Below are positions 1 to 11,529 of a stretch of 64,000 bases of DNA, one piece after another. The DNA is from Cannabis sativa (lineage: Eukaryota; Streptophyta; Magnoliopsida; Rosales; Cannabaceae), in contig NC_083601.1 of assembly GCF_029168945.1 (NCBI RefSeq), forward strand, positions 74,327,595-74,391,594, given 5' to 3'. Below the pieces are notes generated by a model. The model searched no databases, was not told the origin of the DNA, and worked only from the letters and a program-made list of their open reading frames with translations. Positions within the stretch are counted from its first letter, which is position 1, and the number at the start of each line of letters is the position of its first letter. The position numbers and the translations under genes were made by a program.

Positions 1-2052
1 TTCTTTATTTTATTAATCAAATTTCGAAATTGCATTTCTTAAATGCTGGAATTTTGTATTTTTTAAAAATTGATTAAGTTGTAAATTAATTATTTATTTT
101 AATTAATTCTTGGATCAACTTAAATCAATGATTTTTTCATTTATTGATTAATTTAAAATAAATTGAATTAAAGTATATTATTAGAAATTGAATTAATTAG
201 TCAAAGGAAAATCTAGATAGATGATATTTTTGCTTGAAGTATTTTTCTAGTGTATTTAATTAAATAGAAAATTAATATTTAAGTTGATTTTCATCATCAT
301 ACTTAAATATTTGAAAATTTTCTTATATATTTAATTAAATAGGAAAATTATATTTTTTGTTGTAAATTAATTTTATTAATTAATTTTGGGCCAACATTAA
401 ATTAGAATAATTTTTCCAGGATTTATTTTTTATTTTAATATGCATTTTTCGAAAATTGTATTCTTATATACTTTAATTTTTCGAAATGCAATATATATTT
501 ATAGAAAATTAAATTTGAGTTGTAAATTAATTTAAATTAATTTTGTAACAACTTAAATTGAATATTTTTCTAAATATTTATTGGAAATTATTACTAAGAT
601 GGAAATAATTCATGTTATTTCATATCCATCTAAGTAAAATTTATAAATATTAAATTAAAATTTATATTTAGAATTTTTCATTCTAAATTGGAAATTTTAA
701 TTAAAGAAATATATATTTAAAATAAATAGAATAAATAAAGAGAATCAAAGAAAATACAACTCTTTTTAAATAATGAGCTTTATTATTAAGATATTCGATC
801 TCCATTGTGGGTTTTACACCGCGTTTGTTTTAGTGAGTAATCCTCCCTAATGGAGGAACGTTCATTAGCAATTTCGCACCGTTTAACCTCGCATGATAAG
901 TAGTTTGTAAGTGTTTTGTATGGTATGGATCACCCTAATGGTGGCGACCATACTTGACTTGCAAATTATGAAACAATGGTGGAAACTCATAAGATAGATT
1001 GCCTTGACTCTCGCCTAAACGGGACAACGCTGAATTTTAATCTTGATCGAATAAAAGGTTGCTAGAATGTTTAACATTTTAGACGAGCTGACAACTCTAT
1101 TCAATGAATGGTAGCTTTGACTCTCGCCTAAACGGGACACTGATATCAGTTTGTTGAAAACCTTGGAAATTATTTAGGATTATAAGTTTTAGTATTTTCA
1201 CTTGTCATTCCTACTTGCTATATGCTTATAATTTTTGAATTGTGTATGAATTTATATTGAACCATGTTATTTTCTGTTATTAAGTTGTAGTTTAATTTCG
1301 AATCTTCATTGTTGGTCTAACTTGGCTTGTTTATCTAATGAGATAAATCCCTAGTGGATTTTCACCATTAGACATTCATAATAGTGTAAGATCTCGAAAG
1401 ATAAATATTGTATATGCAACATCTAGCTGTTCATCAATTGATGACACCTTAGACTAGTATTTTTACAATATGAAACAAGAAGATTACATAAATAAGATTA
1501 CTTTGTCTTTCGCTAATCGAAGCATCGTTGGATTCTTATTTATAAACGAAATTATCCTAATTCCTCTTAGCTTATTCATTTCGAATTAGCTCCATAATAT
1601 ATCATTGGATGAATGGTCTATAAATCATTTCATGTCATTATATTTTCTCTTAAGAAATTAAATGACGCATATGATTATAATCCCGAAATTCTATTCCCAA
1701 TTGATATAAATCCTCAATCTTAGAAATCTCCTACTTGTATGGGCAAATCTGACTTAGAGTTTAAATAGTAGTGGTGGTCCAAGATAGAATTACTCATTAT
1801 ATTTGGTATAAATTTAAGTCTTTGACTTTAATTTTAGATTCCAAATAGAAATTTTCTTATATTTCTAATTCCAGAATACAATACAGTTTCACTTTCTCAA
1901 GTGTTTAATATCTATCTTCTATTAATGGATTAAAACTGTATGGAATATGAGTTAGGTATTCTGTGACCAGGATCCACTTGCAGCATTCTAAGAACTCTTT
2001 GATGTAACTAAACCTAAGTCATCAAAAGACACTACCACATTTTTTTTTTAAT

Positions 2053-3470
2053 CTATGGCATTTGTATCTTGTTCATAGTGGATTTGACAAGATCAATCTC
2101 TGCAAAGAGTTAATATGCCTATATCCACTGAAAGTAGTTCATCTCATTCGGAGATGGATGTACATTCAGGGGTGGATATGAGTTTTTCGTTGTATTCTTA
2201 AAACGATAACTCTAGATTATACATTTTAGCAAAGAAATTTGAAATGTTTAAAAAAATTTCATTAATTTCTAGCAATGGTTAATACCATTAAGGTAAGTGG
2301 TTAAAGATCTTGCGAACTGATAGGGGTGGAGAAATAGTTAGTAGATATGCAGTTCAAAGATCATTAAATTGATTTTTGAATTATATCCAAACTTACCTCC
2401 CCAGAAATTTCGAGTTGCATGTTGATGATTAGTTACTAGTCGTTGCCTAATTCCTTCTATGGTAATACAATTTCAGAATGATGTAATGGTTGTATACTTA
2501 ATGTAAATCATTACTAGATTCATGGATGACCTAATCAAAATCTTAAGAAAAGCTAGAACTGTTAACCATGGTTTGTTAGCTATTCTAAGTGATTAGGGAT
2601 GGACCATCCCATTGTCAATAGATAAGAAAGTGTTTGTTCAAACAAATACTACTTTTCTAAGAAAATGACTTAGTCTGAAAAACAAGTAGCAAATAAAGGA
2701 GATATTTAATTCTTGATTCCAAAAGTGTTCTATCATCCTATATAACATATGATGATCCCACTGCCTCTGTTGTCTTGTCACAACCGAAGAGACCAATACC
2801 ATTTAGTTTTCTTAGACATAATTGACGGTACCTTGTCGTAGTGGGAGAGTTTCTAGGAACTCACCTTCTTATGACTTGGGAGACACTAGTGATTAAAATC
2901 CATTGTGAGTTTAAACAAGTAATGGATTGTCAAGATAAGAAACTAAGAAGAAAGCCAATAGAACTATTGTTTAATCCATTCACGTGGAATAACCTAAAGT
3001 TTTCTATTACAAGGACATAAAAGGAAATTTTAGTTAATAAGTCTATTCAATGGACTTAACAAAACTTCCTGTTCCTAGTATTATAGGTTTGAGTTTATCT
3101 AAACCTATGGCTTGTGGTATACCTGGTAATTACTTACTCTAATGCAAGCAACTTACTTTAGTAAGATGCTGAAGCATTTTCTTTCTAATGGCAATCTATA
3201 GAAGCTTCACAACTTCTTAGGTATAGATTTTATTTATCTAAGGAAAAGTCTTAACTATTCCAGAAAAGATAAAGCCATGAAAGAATTTTTTACATCAACA
3301 GTGAGAGGTCTTAGATATGCTTTTGTATGCCTTAGACCAGACACCTGCTGTCGAGTGGGAGTAATGAGTAGGTATCAGATTAATCTAGGAGAAGAACATT
3401 GGAAGACAATCAAGGTAATTTTAAGATTAAGAAGAGGAACTATATGTTAGTCTATAAGGGTGTGTTTAAA
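2053..3470 (+). pseudogene. Fossil copia pol (integrase, RT/RNase H relics) in copy 1
   Basis: Translation shows isolated copia landmarks separated by stops and deletions. At 2053-2120 there is a degenerate gag-pre-integrase motif (LWHLYLVHSGFDKIN). At 2304-2333 there is the integrase core piece KILRTDRGGE with its catalytic aspartate. At about 3310-3460 the frame resembles the end of the reverse transcriptase/RNase H linker (a CLRPD-like stretch, then SRYQ, GEEHWKTIK and LVYKG). The spacing is far shorter than in an autonomous copia pol, so most of RT and RNase H are missing. The same relics, with the same losses, occur in the copy at 53462-63705, so the damage predates amplification. It cannot encode enzymes. 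Confidence 0.7.
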
Positions 3471-3972
3471 ACTCTTAGACTACACCATATCAGATTTCGA
3501 AATTTGCCTTTGTGCTAGAAAATCTTTCTGATAAGATGGTGGTTACTCTGGGGGTGGAATAGTGATTTTGGAGAAGTGTAAAAACCTATCTGAAGTCTCT
3601 AGGTCTACCAGAGAGAGACTGAATGTTAAAGCTGCAGGAAAGGTACTTATTCAGTCTAAGGAAAGTTCTATACATTTTTGGCATCATTCCAAATTGCCTT
3701 AAACTACTAGTGTTAATTTCCTGATTAACCAAAAGTAGTTGCCAAAGATATAGAATCCAGTATCCCAAGAGAGTAGACATATAGAGAGGAATTTCACATT
3801 ATCAATGATTTTGTGATTAAAGGAAGAGTAATGGTGGACAAAAGGTTGTGGTTAATTCAACCTTTCAGATCCTATTACGAGGAGTTTACTACTACTACAC
3901 TTGATTTGTATATCAAGGTGTTGAGATTATTTGAAACGCACTTTTTGTTTTATATTAGTGCAAGTGGGAGTT

Positions 3973-5863
3973 TGTTGGGTTTTATGCCCTAAATAAAACT
4001 TATTTCAATATAATCAGATTTACTTATTAATATAGATCAGAAATAACATTTAATGTTGCATGGTTCACATGATTTGTTTCATGATTATATGAACATAATG
4101 TATAGATTCATCTGAAACCCTTTTCACATACTTGATCCTGTTTATTGTGTCGTCAACACATTGGAAAGTAAACATGAGTATGTGAATAAAGTTTCCTAGA
4201 TTTATCAGACACAGGGTTTTACTGATATGATAATCTACAACAGAGTTTACTTGCATTTGGAGAAGTGCTATGTTCTTTCCAGAGCATTGGTTAAAGTAAA
4301 GCTCAGGTTGGATGCATGGAGTATGCATCGGAAGGGACCGATATTGAACTTTGACTTAGATTTAATTAAACTTACCGTAGAATTTATTCAAGTCAATATC
4401 GCCAAGTTGATCCTAGATCAAATGATCTTAATCCTGTTATGATTAGGCTCAATCTTGAAAGGCTATTCGTGTTCTTTGATTTGTTAGTTAAGCCTACTTT
4501 TAGGTCAGGGTCATACGTACATTTTGGGAACACGGTAGTGCAATTGAGTGGGAGCGCTAGCATAAACATGGAATCTATAGCTTCTATCTGGCGAATAGTA
4601 AGCAAAGGATGATCACCTTCGAGCTTGACCAAACGAAAATAAATGGTGGAGATCTCATTTCACATAAGCTGAAATATCATTTATACGGGGTCAAGTGTTT
4701 TAAGGATAAAATACATAGTAGGGTGTTACGGTAATTTAATCCCATTACTGTGTAGATCATTCATATAGAGGATAATTGATCACATTAGGATTATAACAAT
4801 GGATAACTAATGATGTGTCTATATGGTGGAACATATAGAGCATTCTATATACTGAGAGTGCAATTCTAAGTTCTATGCGTGGATTCAACGAAGAATTAAT
4901 AAGTTAGTGAATTTTAGTGCTAAATTCTTGATCTACTTATTGGAAGCTCGGTTATATAGACCCATGGTCCCCCCACTAGTTGAGATAATATTGCTTGTAA
5001 GACTCATGTAATTGATTTTGATTAATCAATTATAATTCACAAATTAGACTATGTCTATTTGTGAAATTTTCACTAAGTAAGGGCGAAATTGTAAAGAAAG
5101 AGTTTATAGGGGCATATTTGTTAATTATGATACTTTGTATGGTTCAATTAATAAATATGATAAATGACAATATTATTTAATAATTATTTATAGTTATTAA
5201 ATAGTTAGAATTGGCATTTAAATGGTTGAATTAGGAAATTGGCATTTTTGAGAAAATCAGATACAAAAGGTGTTAAAATTGCAAAATTGCAAAAAGCAAG
5301 GCCCAATCCATTAGTGTATGGCCGACCACCTATTGTAGTATTTTAAGTTGATTTTTTCATTATTTTAATGCCATATAATTCAAATCTAACCCTAGTGGAA
5401 TGCTATAAATAGATAGTGAAGGCTTCAGAAAAACAAGATTTTTTCCTGACACTTTCTGAATAAGAAAAACTGAGCCTTCTCTCTCCCTATCTTTAGCTGC
5501 CACTTCTTCTTCTTCTTCCTTTGAATTTCGAAATCCTTAGTGATTAGAGTAGTGCCCACACACATCAAGTGATACCTCAATCATAGTGAGAAAGATCGTG
5601 AAGAAAGATCATCAGCAAAGGAGATTCAGCATCAAGGATTCAGAGAAAGAGATCCAGGTTCAGATATTGATAATGCTCTGCTACAGAAAGGAATCAAGGG
5701 ATAGATATCTGAACGGAAGGAGTCATATTATTCCGCTGCACCCAATGTAAGGTTTCTTAAACTTTATATGTGTTTATTTCATCGTTTTAGAAAGTTCTTA
5801 TTTAGAACGTTAATAAACATACTTGTGAGTAGATCTAAGATCCTGGTAAAATAATTTCCAACA
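3973..5863 (+). repeat. 3' LTR of copy 1 (1.89 kb, TGTTGGG family)
   Basis: The LTR starts TGTTGGGTTTTATGCC and ends AATAATTTCCAACA, so it has the usual TG...CA ends with a TGTTGG/CCAACA inverted repeat. The purine-rich AAGTGGGAG at 3962-3970 just upstream fits a polypurine tract. A TATAAATAG box at about 5404 and the following CT-rich stretch (5465-5520) fit a promoter and transcription start. The same LTR occurs at 29138-31033, 34768-36228 (inverted), 52601 onward, 53462-55355 and 61812-63705. Confidence 0.92.
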
Positions 5864-6165
5864 ATTACTTACTTTGTTGGGTTTAGCGTAGCTCCTATTA
5901 CTTATTTTGTAAGTGAATAGTTGGGTTGAGCGTAACTCCTATTACTTACTTTGTAAGTGAATAGTTTGATTGAGCATAGCTCATATCACTTATTTCATAA
6001 GTGAATAGTTGGGTTGAGCGTAGCTCCTATTAATTACTTTGTAAGTGAATAGTTGAGTTGAGTGTAGCTCCTATTATTTACTTTTTTGGGTTGAGCGTAG
6101 CTCCTATTACTTATTTTGTAAGTGAATAGTTGGGTTGAGCATAGCTCTTATTACTTACTTTGTTG
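5864..6165 (+). repeat. 44-bp satellite array, left segment
   Basis: Tandem units of about 44 bp read GGGTTGAGCGTAGCTCC, then TATTACTTACTTT, then GTAAGTGAATAGTT. A shorter variant of about 30 bp lacks the GTAAGTGAATAGTT part. Many units contain a dyad (ACTTAC...GTAAGT). The array begins at the LTR end of copy 1 and continues into the composite repeat. No coding potential. Confidence 0.9.
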
Positions 6166-7176
6166 CAGGGCCGGCCAGAGAGTGGGGTAGCCGGGGCATA
6201 GGCCCCAGGCCCTACAATTTTTGAGGCCCCGAAAAATTATAATTAATATACGTAAATTAAAATATATAATATATAAATATTTGATTGAATAAAATGCATA
6301 ATAGTGTTACAGCACAAATGGTAAGCGGTTGAGAATATCAATGTTGTGGTTGTTGGTTCGATCCTTCACTCCCTCATTTTGTGGTTATTTTACAATTTAA
6401 ATGGTTTTACACATATTTAATGTAAAAAATTAGTGAAATATTACTTGAAAATCCTTCATTTGTGGTTATTTTACAATTTAAATAATTTTACACATATTTA
6501 ATTTTCTTAGTGGCCTTATAGTATTTCAAGGTACAAACTATTAAAATGAAAAAAAATATATATATATGATAATAAAATATTAATTAAAAATTTAAATTAA
6601 AGTTTATCTTTCATGTTTAATACTAACTATTTTTTCGTCAAGAATAGTACATACACTTATTTAATTTTCTTAGTGGCCTATATATACAGTATTTCAAGGT
6701 AAAATTTTTTAAAATAATAAAAAAAAATATGATAATAAAAAATTAATTAAATATTAGTCAAAAATTTATATTAAAGTGTATTTTGCATGTTTAATATTAA
6801 CCATTTTTTCATCAAAAATAATACTGTTAATTATAAATCAAAATATATTTATTAATTATTATGTATCTTCTTAAATTTTTAGAGTTATGTATATATTTTA
6901 AAAAAAAATAGACATAATTTTTTATACACTATTGATTTTTTTTAACAAGAGTACTAAAATATATAACACTTTAATAGATATGCATGCTCTTAGTAATTAA
7001 ATATTACTTTATAGAGTTAGTTTACGTGGTGAGAAATTTTTTGTTATATGGTGATAAAAAAAAGTGAAAATTGATATTGTGTCAAAATTTAAATAATATT
7101 TATTTTAAATTTTTATGAAAGAAAGGCCTCATTTTAAATTTCGCCCTAGGCCTCTCAATACCTTGAGACGGCCCTG
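6166..7176. mobile_element. Non-autonomous hAT-like element, copy A
   Basis: The ends are CAGGGCCGGCC and GACGGCCCTG, an inverted terminal repeat of about 8-11 bp, flanked by the 8-bp target duplication CTTTGTTG (6158-6165 and 7177-7184), as expected for hAT. The terminal regions are GC-rich (GGGGCATAGGCCCCAGGCCC; GCCCTAGGCCTCTC) and the interior is AT-rich with no open frame. No transposase is present, so it would need help in trans. Confidence 0.85.
6308..6376 (+). other. tRNA-like segment with Pol III box B in hAT copy A
   Basis: The segment has an A-box-like part (CACAAATGGTAAGCGGTTGAG) and, about 30 bp later, GGTTCGATCC at 6355-6364, which fits the Pol III box B consensus. Plant tRNA-derived SINE heads have this layout. 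Equivalent segments lie at about 7690-7758, 9070-9138 and 10447-10515 in copies B-D. No SINE tail or separate target duplication is visible, so it could be a SINE head captured by the hAT, or chance. Confidence 0.4.
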
Positions 7177-7547
7177 CTTTGTTGGATTGAGCGTAGCTCT
7201 TATTACTTACTTTGTAAGTGAATAGTTGGGTTGAGCGTAGCTCCTATTACTTACTTTGTTGGGTTTAGCGTAGCTCCTATTACTTATTTTGTAAGTGAAT
7301 AGTTGGATTGAGCGTAACTCCTATTACTTACTTTGTAAGTGAATAGTTTGATTGAGCGTAGCTCATATCACTTATTTCATAAGTGAATAGTTGGGTTGAG
7401 CGTAGCTCCTATTAATTACTTTGTAAGTGAATAGTTGAGTTGAGTGTAGCTCCTATTATTTACTTTTTTGGGTTGAGCGTAGCTCCTATTACTTATTTTG
7501 TAAGTGAATAGTTGGGTTGAGCATAGCTCTTATTACTTACTTTGTTG

Positions 7548-8556
7548 CAGGGCCGGCCAGAGAGTGGGGTAGCCGGGGCATAGGCCCCAGGCCCTACAAT
7601 TTTTGAGGCCCCGAAAAATTAAAATTAATATACGTAAATTAAAATATATAATATATAAATATTTGATTGAATAAAATGCATAATAGTGTTACAGCACAAA
7701 TGGTAAGCGGTTGAGAATATCAATGTTGTGGTTGTTGGTTCGATCCTTCACTCCCTCATTTTGTGGTTATTTTACAATTTAAATGGTTTTACACATATTT
7801 AATGTAAAAAATTAGTGAAATATTACTTGAAAATCCTTCATTTGTGGTTATTTTACAATTTAAATAATTTTACACATATTTAATTTTCTTAGTGGCCTTA
7901 TAGTATTTCAAGGTACAAACTATTAAAATGAAAAAAAATATATATATATGATAATAAAATATTAATTAAAAATTTATATTAAAGTTTATCTTTCATGTTT
8001 AATACTAACTATTTTTTCGTCAAGAATAGTACATACACTTATTTAATTTTCTTAGTGGCCTATATATACAGTATTTCAAGGTAAAATTTTTTAAAATAAT
8101 AAAAAAAAATATGATAATAAAAAATTAATTAAATATTAGTCAAAAATTTATATTAAAGTGTATTTTGCATGTTTAATATTAACCATTTTTTCATCAAAAA
8201 TAATACTGTTAATTATAAATCAAAATATATTTATTAATTATTATGTATCTTCTTAAATTTTTACAGTTATGTATATATTTTTAAAAAAAATAGACATAAT
8301 TTTTTATACACTTGATTTTTTTTAACTAGAGTACTAAAATACATAACACTTTAATAGATATGCATGCTCTTAGTAATTAAATATTACTTTATAGAGTTAG
8401 TTTACGTGGTGAGAAAAATTTTGTTATATGGTGATAAGAAAAAGTTAAAATTGATATTGTGTCAAAATTTAAATAATATTTATTTTAAATTTTTATGAAA
8501 GAAAGGCCTCATTTTAAATTTCGCCCTAGGCCTCTCAATACCTTGAGACGGCCCTG
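7548..8556. mobile_element. Non-autonomous hAT-like element, copy B
   Basis: Same ends and CTTTGTTG flanks as copy A, and nearly identical to it over the first 700 bp. It differs in the last 300 bp at several sites, for example TTTACAGTTATG for TTTAGAGTTATG and GTGATAAGAAAAAG for GTGATAAAAAAAAG. Confidence 0.85.
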
Positions 8557-8927
8557 CTTTGTTGGATTGAGCGTAGCTCTTATTACTTACTTTATAAGTG
8601 AATAGTTGGGTTGAGCGTAGCTCCTATTACTTACTTTGTTGGGTTTAGCGTAGCTCCTATTACTTATTTTGTAAGTGAATAGTTGGATTGAGCGTAACTC
8701 CTATTACTTACTTTGTAAGTGAATAGTTTGATTGAGCGTAGCTCATATCACTTATTTCATAAGTGAATAGTTGGGTTGAGCGTAGCTCCTATTAATTACT
8801 TTGTAAGTGAATAGTTGAGTTGAGTGTAGCTCCTATTATTTACTTTTTTGGGTTGAGCGTAGCTCCTATTACTTATTTTGTAAGTGAATAGTTGGGTTGA
8901 GCATAGCTCTTATTACTTACTTTGTTG

Positions 8928-9933
8928 CAGGACCGGCCAGAGAGTGGGGCAGCCGGGTCATAGGCCCAGGCCCTACAATTTTTGAGGCCCCGAAAAATTA
9001 AAATTAATATACGTAAATTAAAATATATAATATATAAATATTTGATTGAATAAAATGCATAATAGTGTTACAGCACAAATGGTAAGCGGCTGAGAATATC
9101 AATGTTGTGGTGGTTGGTTCGATCCTTCACTCCCTCATTTTGTGGTTATTTTACAATTTAAATGGTTTTACACATATTTAATGTAAAAAATTAGTGAATA
9201 TTACTTGAAAATCCTTCATTTGTGGTTATTTTACAATTTAAATAGTTTTACATATATTTAATTTTCTTAGTGGCCTTATAGCATTTCAAGGTACAAACTA
9301 TTAAAATGAAAAAAAAAAAATATATATGATAATAAAATATTAATTGAAAATTTATATTAAACTTTATCTTTCATGTTTAATACTAACTATTTTTTCGTCA
9401 AGAATAGTACGTACACTTATTTAATTTTCTTAGTGACCTATATATACAGTATTTCAAGGTACAAATTATTAAAATAAAAAAAATATATGATAATAAAAAA
9501 TTAATAAAATATTAGTCAAAAATTTATATTAAAGTGTATTTTGCATGTTTAATATTAACCATTTTTTCATCAAAAATAATACTGTTAATTATAAATCAAA
9601 ATATATTTATTAATTATTATGTATCTTCTTAAATTTTTACAGTTATGTATATATTTTTAAAAAAAATAGACATAATTTTTTATACACTATTGATTTTTTT
9701 TAACAAGAGTACTAAAATATATAACACTTTAATAGATATGCATGCTCTTAGTAATTAAATATTACTTTATAGAGTTAGTTTACGTGGTGAGAAAAATTTT
9801 GTTATATGGTGATAAAAAAAAGTTAAAATTGATATTGTGTCATAATTTAAATAATATTTATTTTAAATTTTATGAAAGAAAGGCCTCATTTTAAATTTCA
9901 GCCTACGTCTCTCAATACCTTGAGACGGCCCTG
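8928..9933. mobile_element. Non-autonomous hAT-like element, copy C
   Basis: Same ends, except that the left end reads CAGGACCGG, and the same CTTTGTTG flanks. It is more diverged than copies A and B: it has a changed A tract near 9307 and the variant GCCTACGTCTCTC near the right end. No coding sequence. Confidence 0.85.
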
Positions 9934-10304
9934 CTTTGTTGGATTGAGCGTAGCTCTTCTTACTTACTTTGTAAGTGAATAGTTGGGTTGAGCGTGGCTC
10001 CTATTACTTACCTTGTTGGGTTTAGCGTAGCTCCTATTACTTATTTTGTAAGTGAATAGTTGTGTTGAGCGTAACTCCTATTACTTACTTTGTAAGTGAA
10101 TAGTTTGATTGAGCGTAGCCCATATCACTTATTTCATAAGTGAATAGTTGGGTTGAGCGTAGCTCCTATTAATTACTTTGTAAGTGAATAGTTGAGTTGA
10201 GTGTAGCTCCTATTATTTACTTTTTTGGGTTGAGCGTAGCTCCTATTACTTATTTTGTCAGTGAATAGTTGGGTTGAGCATAGCTCTTATTACTTACTTT
10301 GTTG

Positions 10305-11302
10305 CAGGGCCGGCCAGAGAGTGGGGCAGCCGGGGCATAGGCCCCAGGCCCTACAATTTTTGAGGCCCCGAAAAATTAAAATTAATATACGCAAATTAAA
10401 ATATATAAAATATAAATATTTTTGATTGAATAAAATGCATAATAGTGTTATAGCACAAATGGTAAGCTGTTGAGAATATCAATGTTGTGGTGGTTGGTTC
10501 GATCCTTCACTCCCTTATTTTGTGGTTATTTTACAATTTAAATGGTTTTACACATATTTAATGTAAAAAATTAGTGAAATGTTACTTTAAAATCCTTCAT
10601 TTGTGGTTATTTTACAATTTAAATAGTTTTACATATATTTAATTTTCTTAGTGGCCTTATAGTATTTCAAGGTACAAACTATTAAAATGAAAAAAAAAAA
10701 AAATATGATAATAAAATATTAATTGAAAATTTATATTAAAGTTTATCTTCCATGTTTAATACTAACTATTTTTTCGTCAAGAATAGTACATAAACTTATT
10801 TAATTTTCTTAGTGGCCTATATATACAGTATTTCAAGGTACAAATTATTAAAATAAAAAAAATATATGATAATAAAATATTAGTCAAAAATTTATATTAA
10901 AGTGTATTTTGCATGTTTAATATTAACCATTTTTTCATCAAAAATAATACTGTTAATTATAAATCAAAATATATTTATTAATTATTATGTATCTTCTTAA
11001 ATTTTTAGAGTTATGTATATATTTTAAAAAAAAATAGACATAATTTTTTATACACTATTGATTTTTTTTAACAAGAGTACTAAAATATATAACACTTTAA
11101 TAGATATGCATGCTCTTAGTAATTAAATATTACTTTATAGAGTTAGTTTACGTGGTGAGAAATTTTTTGTTATATGGTGATAAAAAAAAGTGAAAATTGA
11201 TATTGTGTCAAAATTTAAATAATATTTATTTTAAATTTTTATGAAAGAAAGGCCTCATTTTAAATTTCGCCCTAGGCCTCTCAATACCTTGAGACGGCCC
11301 TG
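10305..11302. mobile_element. Non-autonomous hAT-like element, copy D (mosaic)
   Basis: Same ends and CTTTGTTG flanks. The left two thirds share variants with copy C (ATTAATTGAAAATT; GGTACAAATTATTAAAATAAAA). The right third, from about 11000, shares variants with copy A (TTTAGAGTTATG; GAGAAATTTTTTGTT; AAAAAAAAGTGAAAATTG). This mosaic points to unequal crossing-over or gene conversion within the array. Confidence 0.85.
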
Positions 11303-11529
11303 CTTTGTTGGATTGAGCGTAGCTCTTATTACTTACTTTGTAAGTGAATAGTTGGGTTGAGCGTAGCTCCTATTACTTACTTTGTTGGGTTGAGCGTAGC
11401 TCCTATTACTTACTTTGTAAGTGAATAGTTGGATTGAGCGTAGCTCCTATTACTTACTTTGTAAGTGAATAGTTGGGTTAAGCGTAACTCATATCACTTA
11501 CTTTATAAGCGAATATTTTGAGTTGAGCG
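11303..11529 (+). repeat. 44-bp satellite array, segment between hAT copy D and CACTA
   Basis: Regular units of GTTGAGCGTAGCTCC...TAAGTGAATAGTT follow copy D and are broken at GAGCG by the CACTA insertion; the array resumes at 13439. Confidence 0.9.

Larger units (their letters stand above)
1..5863 (+). mobile_element. Non-autonomous Ty1/copia element, 3' portion (copy 1)
   Basis: The window opens inside this element; position 1 matches about 57829 of the complete copy at 53462-63705 and the two run collinear to their 3' LTRs. It has no open frame of useful length. The internal part is very AT-rich up to about 780, followed by a more complex leader (780-1170) that contains the short motif CTCTCGCCTAAACGGGACA twice, and then fossil pol sequence. 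It ends in a full LTR starting at 3973. The 5' LTR and left target duplication lie outside the window. It is inserted in the 44-bp satellite, which begins directly at 5864. Assignment to copia rests on the pol relics and on the gag-protease of the related copy at 29138-34767. Confidence 0.85.
6158..11310 (+). repeat. Four-copy 1.38-kb tandem repeat (hAT element plus satellite)
   Basis: A unit made of a 1.0-kb hAT-like element and about 370 bp of 44-bp satellite is repeated four times head to tail. The hAT starts lie at 6166, 7548, 8928 and 10305, giving periods of 1382, 1380 and 1377 bp. All four hAT copies are flanked by the identical 8-bp duplication CTTTGTTG and sit at the same position relative to the satellite variants. 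A single insertion followed by amplification of the whole unit explains this better than four independent insertions. The satellite parts lie at 7177-7547, 8557-8927 and 9934-10304. Confidence 0.93.

Noticed and set aside
3586..3780. 64-codon antisense frame also found at 61426-61620
   Set aside because: Its recurrence follows from near-identical DNA of copies 1 and 2; no start context, promoter or domain supports a gene.
5864..11529. Regular repeats with spacers, superficially CRISPR-like
   Set aside because: Units are directly abutting 44-bp satellite monomers with variant forms, not identical repeats with unique spacers; the setting is a plant genome with no cas genes.
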